From NCBI GenBank assembly GCA_031414695.1, contig JANNWG010000062.1, forward strand, positions 62,001-126,000: 64,000 bases of DNA, read 5' to 3'. This DNA comes from UKL13-2 sp031414695 (lineage in GTDB: Bacteria > Pseudomonadota > Gammaproteobacteria > Burkholderiales > Usitatibacteraceae). Each line of letters begins with the position of its first letter. Position 1 is the first letter of the stretch. Below the pieces are notes generated by a model, which saw only the letters and a list, made by a program, of their open reading frames with translations, did no database searches and was not told where the DNA came from. A program made the position numbers and the translations under genes. Positions 59,795 through 64,000 of the stretch are shown here, piece after piece.

Positions 59795-61825
59795 ATGTCA
59801 ATGTCTCATTCAAAACGCGCATTACGCTTACCTGCGCTCAAGCTAACAGCCATTGCTGTTGGACTCACCATCGCCGGTAGTGCTGCTGCCGGCCAGTTCA
59901 AATTCGATAGCGGTATATCGGGCAGTTTCGACTCAACACTTTCTTATGGCATCTCGGTTCGCACCAGTGACCCTGATAAATCGTTGATCGGTTTAGCGAA
60001 CGGCGGCACATCACGTTCTGTCAATGAAGATGACGGCACGCGTAATTACAAGAAAAACGCCCCATTCGCGCATGTCTTCAAAGGCACGCATGAGTTATCT
60101 GCCAAGTGGGAAGATTGGGGTATGTTGATTCGTGGTACCTACTTCGTCGATATTGTAAATCGCAACAAAGCCTCGTTAGGCCCACTCGCTAAAGACCGTA
60201 TTGGAAGTGACGCGCGCATTCTTGACGCGTTTATCACCAAGAGTTTTGACATTGCCGGTAAAAATGTACGTGTGCGTGCTGGTAACCAAGTTATCTCATG
60301 GGGTGAGTCAACATTTCTTCCAAACGGTATTAACGTAATCAACTCTGTTGATTTGGTAAAACTACGTACGCCTGGCTCAGAAATTAAAGAAGCGTTTTTG
60401 CCAACATCAAGCTTGTGGACTTCGTTTGAGCTAACCAAAAACGCGAGCTTAGAAGCTTTTGTGCAGTTCAACCACGACAAGACCAAGATTGACCCGCGCG
60501 GCTCGTACTGGAGCAATAACGACTTTGCCTCTGATGACTCAGATCGCGTAATCGTTGGCTTTGGCCGTCGTAATGATGTAACTGGACTTGCCCCAGCGAA
60601 TATCATCCCGCCAACATTAGGGCCACTCTATACCGCGTCGCAGGCACTCTATGGTAATTTTAGTCCGTCAGCTGCGGTCTGGGCGCCGCGCGGTCCTGAC
60701 CGTAATGCCTCCGATCATGGCCAATTTGGCTTGGCATTTCGCTATTTAGCATCAGACTTTAACAACGCTGAATTTGGCTTGTATTACATTAACTATCATA
60801 GCCGTATTCCATTTTTCTCAGGCGTTAAAGGTCTACCAACGTCTGCCATCACCGGCGGACCATTGACCGCTGCAATTTGCGGCATTGGTGCACCTGCTGC
60901 TGCACTTTGCCAGCAAGCCTTACCAAATGGTGCACCTAATCCGCTCGCGGGTGGCGCGCCTACTGTTAAAGCATCCTATCTTGCTGAATATCCAGAAAAT
61001 ATCCGCTTGATGGGCTTTAGCTTCAACTCACAAGGTCCGTTTGGTGTTGCATTACAGGGTGAGTATTCATATCGCCCTAATCAGCCATTGCAATATTCAA
61101 CGCCAGAGCTATTGCTGGCGGCATTAGGCGCACCTAACCTTGGTACGGGCTTTACGCAGTTACCTGCACCTGCGCCAGTCGGTGCAACGGCGGCAGCACT
61201 TGTTCCTGACGGCACATTTCAGCGTGGTTGGGATCGCGTCAAGATGAGCCAATTCCAAATGACAGCGACAAAGTCAATTCCGTCTATTTTGGGTGCAGAG
61301 CAAGTGGTAATGGTGGGTGAATTTGGCTACACTAAATATCACGGTTTAAATCAAAACCTAAAATACAACGGTCCAGGTGTATTTTTGCCTGCGGTTTTGC
61401 TTGGCGCACAGGCAACACAATCTGGCGCAACGTCATCTAGTACGCAATCAACTGGCTTTATCACTGAGTCGTCATATGGCTATCGTTTGGTCGCGCGCGC
61501 AGAGTATGCCAATGCGTTCTTAGGCGGCAATTTTGCGCCGCGTATTGCCTTTAACCATGATATCAAAGGCGTTTCGCAGACCTTTAACGAAGGTATAAAG
61601 TCAGTTTCAGTTGGTGCTAACTTTGACTATCAGCGCAAGCTGTCGGTTGATTTATCGTACAGCAATTTCTTCGGTGGACGTACTTACTGCGGCACAGACG
61701 TAGCTGCACCAACGCAAACCAGTTTGCTACCGCAGTTAGCTGTACAGGGTGCATCGTTCTGCTCCGCAGCGAATCCAGTTAAAGACCGTGATTTCATCTC
61801 GTTAGTCGTGTCTTATTCGTTCTAA
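59795..61825 (+). CDS. DUF1302 outer-membrane porin-like protein
   Basis: A 676-residue protein with a signal peptide (about 1-33, TAIAVGLTIAGSAAAGQ) and DUF1302 blocks: GSFDSTLSYGISVRTSDPD, SARILDAFITKSF-type strands, RVRAGNQVISWGESTFLPNG, and a C-terminal strand ending in Phe (FISLVVSYSF), as in beta-barrels. With DUF1329, YCF48-like and RND genes it forms a common set in Proteobacteria, perhaps for moving hydrophobic compounds; function is not established. AAGGAGA lies 10 bases before the ATG. Confidence 0.88.
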   Translation: MSMSHSKRALRLPALKLTAIAVGLTIAGSAAAGQFKFDSGISGSFDSTLSYGISVRTSDPDKSLIGLANGGTSRSVNEDDGTRNYKKNAPFAHVFKGTHELSAKWEDWGMLIRGTYFVDIVNRNKASLGPLAKDRIGSDARILDAFITKSFDIAGKNVRVRAGNQVISWGESTFLPNGINVINSVDLVKLRTPGSEIKEAFLPTSSLWTSFELTKNASLEAFVQFNHDKTKIDPRGSYWSNNDFASDDSDRVIVGFGRRNDVTGLAPANIIPPTLGPLYTASQALYGNFSPSAAVWAPRGPDRNASDHGQFGLAFRYLASDFNNAEFGLYYINYHSRIPFFSGVKGLPTSAITGGPLTAAICGIGAPAAALCQQALPNGAPNPLAGGAPTVKASYLAEYPENIRLMGFSFNSQGPFGVALQGEYSYRPNQPLQYSTPELLLAALGAPNLGTGFTQLPAPAPVGATAAALVPDGTFQRGWDRVKMSQFQMTATKSIPSILGAEQVVMVGEFGYTKYHGLNQNLKYNGPGVFLPAVLLGAQATQSGATSSSTQSTGFITESSYGYRLVARAEYANAFLGGNFAPRIAFNHDIKGVSQTFNEGIKSVSVGANFDYQRKLSVDLSYSNFFGGRTYCGTDVAAPTQTSLLPQLAVQGASFCSAANPVKDRDFISLVVSYSF

Positions 61826-61850
61826 GTTTGTGGCGTACTAAATTGAACAC

Positions 61851-61888
61851 GCCGATATTTTAGTTAGCTTTTTTACTGAAATGTCGGC
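61851..61888. other. Hairpin between DUF1302 and DUF1329 genes
   Basis: GCCGATATTTTAGT and ACTGAAATGTCGGC pair at 12 of 14 positions around a 10-base loop, 25 bases after the DUF1302 stop. It may stabilise the first mRNA or lower read-through. Confidence 0.5.
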
Positions 61889-61988
61889 GGCTGTCATTTG
61901 CCGTGCGTTACAGCATGAATCATGATGGTTGCAAAAATTATTTAAGAATCATGAACAAACCCAATACTAATAATTTCTGGAGGTAATG

Positions 61989-63338
61989 ATGAACACGAAA
62001 CGACTCGTCGCACTGTTGTCGGCAAGCTTAGGCGCACTGGTATTGTCCAGCAGCGCTTTTGCCCAGCTTAGTGCAACCCAAACACCAATGGGCGCTGAAA
62101 AAGCTGGTAATGCAGCAGGAACCATTCCCGCATGGGATGGTGGCTTAACCAAAGTGCCGGCAGGTGTTGCTTACAAAGCACAGGGCAATTATCCTGATCC
62201 ATTTCCAACGGATAAACCATTGTTTACCATCAATGCGGCAAACATGGACAAATACAAAGACAATTTGTCCCCAGGCCAAATGGCGATGATGAAGCAGTAC
62301 CCTAATTACAAGTTGCCGGTATATCAAACACGCCGCACCACGGCGTATCCTGAAGGTCACTACAAAGAAACCCGCGAATGCGCGGCCAAGGCCAAGCTTT
62401 CTACTGGTGGCAATGGTGTGACGGGCTGTACTGGAGGCACGCCGTTTCCGAATCCTAAAAATGGCCTTGAAGCTATTTGGAATCACACTTTGCATTACAA
62501 AGGCGACACATTCGCGATGCATTGGTCGCAAGCAGCGGTGACTGCCTCTGGCGACTACGCGCTCGTCAAATTTGAATATGAGTATGATTTTGCTTATAAC
62601 AATTTGGGCAAATCTACTGCGCAGCGCGAATCTAATTTAATCGTTAATTTTTTACAAGAAGTGACCGCGCCGGCACGATTGGCTGGTCAGATTTTGTTGG
62701 TTAAAGATACTGTTGATCAAGTTAAAGAGCCACGCTCTGCATGGACGTACAACCCTGGTCAGCGTCGTGTTCGCTTAGCGCCCAATGTGTCATACGATAA
62801 CCCAGGAACTGCAGCAGACGGCTTGCGTACAAACGATGATTTCGGTTTGTTCAATGGTGCTACTGATCGTTACGATTGGACGTTGGTAGGCAAAAAAGAA
62901 ATATATGTGCCGTACAATTCCTATCGCATGACAGATCCAAAAGTGAAGAACGCTGACTTGCTCAAGCCGAATCACTTGAATCAAGACTTGACCCGCTATC
63001 AACTACATCGTGTTTATGTGGTGGATGCCAAACTTAAAGCAGGTACGTCGCATATTTACGCACGTCGCACGTTCTACATCGATGAAGATTCGTGGAATGT
63101 TTTGTTAGTGGATAAGTACGATGCGCGTGGACAACTATGGCGCTTTGCTGAGCAACACAATGAAAATTGGTACAGCGTGCCAATGTGGTTTGGTACGATT
63201 GAAGCGCACTATGATTTGCAATCACGTCGCTATATCGCGATGGGTTTACGTTCAGAAGAAACCAAGATTTATGAGCCAATCAAACGTACCGCAGCAGATT
63301 ACACCCCACAAGCGCTTCGCGGAGCAGGCACGCGTTAA
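61989..63338 (+). CDS. DUF1329 periplasmic protein
   Basis: A 449-residue protein with a signal peptide (MNTKRLVALLSASLGALVLS..., cleavage after SAFA) and DUF1329 features: TPMGAEKAGNAAGTIPAWDG, NPKNGLEAIWNHTLHYKG, AWTYNPGQRRVRLAPNVSYD and RRTFYIDEDSWNVLLVDKYD, a LolA/LolB-like beta fold by analogy. I placed the start at the second ATG (61989), which has a GGAGG site; 61986 is also possible. It is the usual partner of DUF1302. Confidence 0.9.
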   Translation: MNTKRLVALLSASLGALVLSSSAFAQLSATQTPMGAEKAGNAAGTIPAWDGGLTKVPAGVAYKAQGNYPDPFPTDKPLFTINAANMDKYKDNLSPGQMAMMKQYPNYKLPVYQTRRTTAYPEGHYKETRECAAKAKLSTGGNGVTGCTGGTPFPNPKNGLEAIWNHTLHYKGDTFAMHWSQAAVTASGDYALVKFEYEYDFAYNNLGKSTAQRESNLIVNFLQEVTAPARLAGQILLVKDTVDQVKEPRSAWTYNPGQRRVRLAPNVSYDNPGTAADGLRTNDDFGLFNGATDRYDWTLVGKKEIYVPYNSYRMTDPKVKNADLLKPNHLNQDLTRYQLHRVYVVDAKLKAGTSHIYARRTFYIDEDSWNVLLVDKYDARGQLWRFAEQHNENWYSVPMWFGTIEAHYDLQSRRYIAMGLRSEETKIYEPIKRTAADYTPQALRGAGTR

Positions 63339-63377
63339 CGTTAATGTGCGAGCATAAAAATTAGCTGAACAATTAAG

Positions 63378-63410
63378 ACGGGGACAACACTATGTTGTCC
63401 CCGTTTTGTT
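63378..63410 (+). terminator. Rho-independent terminator after DUF1329
   Basis: Stem ACGGGGACAAC / GTTGTCCCCGT with a 5-base loop, then TTTGTTTT. Confidence 0.93.
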
Positions 63411-63529
63411 TTATGCGGTCTAATTGTACGATCGGGTCATTTTTATATCAGTTATGCTGAAACTAATAACTTACGCTATTGCGCATGTTTTCTCAATGTA
63501 TTATCCCTTTCCAACTAAAAATACTCACT

Positions 63530-64000
63530 ATGCAAACATCTCACTCTCGCATTATGCTTTCGTCATTACAGGTGCTGACATTCGCGCTTGGTGTTGGGTT
63601 TATTGGCGTTATTTCGGCGCAAATTAATCCTTTGGTGCTGCCGCAGTCAGGGGCGCTTTCAAAGCAAGCCATGTCGCGAATATTGCTCACTGATGTTGCG
63701 CGTACGGGCAACCGCGTTGTCGCTGTCGGTGATCGCGGCTATATTGTTTACTCTGACAGCAATGGTGAATCATGGTCGCGTGCAAAAACACCCGCAAATT
63801 TGCCCTTGCTCAGCAGCGTTTATTTTTCTGATGCGAATACTGCATGGGCAGTCGGCCATGACTCAAATATTCTGAAGTCAGTTGACCAAGGTAAAGAGTG
63901 GACTTCCACCTATTCGTCTGCTAAAGACCTGCGCCCGCTCATGGATATTGCGTTTACTGACGCCAATACGGGCTTTGTTGTTGGTGCATATGGTGCGTAC
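63530..64000 (+). CDS. YCF48-like beta-propeller protein, 3' end beyond the window
   Basis: From the ATG at 63530 the frame stays open for 157 codons to the window edge. After a hydrophobic N-terminal segment (about 12-33, LQVLTFALGVGFIGVISAQ) come repeated propeller blades of the YCF48/BNR type: VVAVGDRGYIVYSDSNGESW, then AWAVGHDSNILKSVDQGKEW, then GFVVGAYGAY, each with the xVG(D/H)xGxIxxSxDxGxxW pattern. Related plant/cyanobacterial Ycf48 assists photosystem II assembly; in proteobacteria the gene goes with DUF1302/DUF1329 and an RND exporter, which would be expected next. Confidence 0.88.
   Translation, partial: MQTSHSRIMLSSLQVLTFALGVGFIGVISAQINPLVLPQSGALSKQAMSRILLTDVARTGNRVVAVGDRGYIVYSDSNGESWSRAKTPANLPLLSSVYFSDANTAWAVGHDSNILKSVDQGKEWTSTYSSAKDLRPLMDIAFTDANTGFVVGAYGAY

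Noticed and set aside
1..64000. tRNA, rRNA or transposase genes
   Set aside because: Both strands were read for cloverleaf-like GGTTCRANNC arms, rRNA segments and DDE or HUH transposase motifs; none convincing was found.

Overview
The window reads as chromosome of a Gram-negative betaproteobacterium, most likely Burkholderiales or a close freshwater relative. Evidence: lpxC, secA, bamC, a YraP/DolP-like lipoprotein and rfaE2 mark an outer-membrane organism; the orders lpxC / DUF721 / M23 / secA, dusB-fis-purH and purM-purN-DUF3108-DUF3108-rsmB are typical of Betaproteobacteria. G+C looks moderate (mid to high 40s by eye). I see no rRNA, tRNA, CRISPR array, prophage or intact insertion sequence. 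Most of the window is housekeeping with accessory islands.

Layout. 1-6286 (mainly + strand): end of a YbdL-type aminotransferase, lpxC, a small membrane protein, DUF721 (-), an M23 peptidase and secA. 6287-7096: a gene-free block of composite repeats. 7097-22172 (- strand): hemF, purD with vapBC just upstream, purH-fis-dusB, rsuA, a fatty acid desaturase, an MscS channel, rsmB, two DUF3108 proteins, purN and purM. 22220-32113: a PerM-type permease, then an iron/metal region with feoAB, a TonB siderophore receptor with PepSY and two small membrane proteins, azurin, and hemP followed by an overlapping 50-codon ORF; Fur-like sites lie upstream of feoA, azurin and hemP. 32263-37051 (-): a HAMP protein with no output domain, a two-repeat protein, nadA, kynU and an uncharacterised protein. 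37310-40347 (+): a light-driven proton pump cassette, rhodopsin-crtY-blh. 40407-47059: dapA-bamC, a metallo-beta-lactamase-fold hydrolase, an Ala-rich lipoprotein, a DUF7931-like protein, a ribosomal-oxygenase-like cupin, a Bcp peroxiredoxin and a BON lipoprotein. 47127-54310 (-): an eight-gene lipid set (FAD oxidoreductase, DUF1365, CFA-type methyltransferase, chalcone-isomerase-like, MFS, DUF3833, SDR, NTF2-like) with a divergent TetR regulator and a diiron desaturase-like gene. 56236-64000 (+): rfaE2, a GlcD-type FAD dehydrogenase, a thiolase, and a DUF1302-DUF1329-YCF48 set running off the end.

How the parts fit. CrtY makes beta-carotene from lycopene and Blh cleaves it to retinal for the rhodopsin; phytoene/lycopene genes must lie elsewhere. 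The rhodopsin has Lys at the proton-donor position (a DTK type, as in the Exiguobacterium pump) and Asn where the acceptor-partner His is expected. The eight-gene lipid set resembles sets that other bacteria place under singlet-oxygen ECF sigma control, but here the visible neighbour is a TetR protein.

The most unusual non-coding signals are (1) a dispersed family of about 67-bp hairpins, nearly all directly after stop codons, whose stems vary in a compensating way, and (2) two adjacent ~100-bp elements after secA that share a core but have different terminal stems, each perfectly self-complementary. All identifications are by eye from motifs and remembered families; no searches were run.
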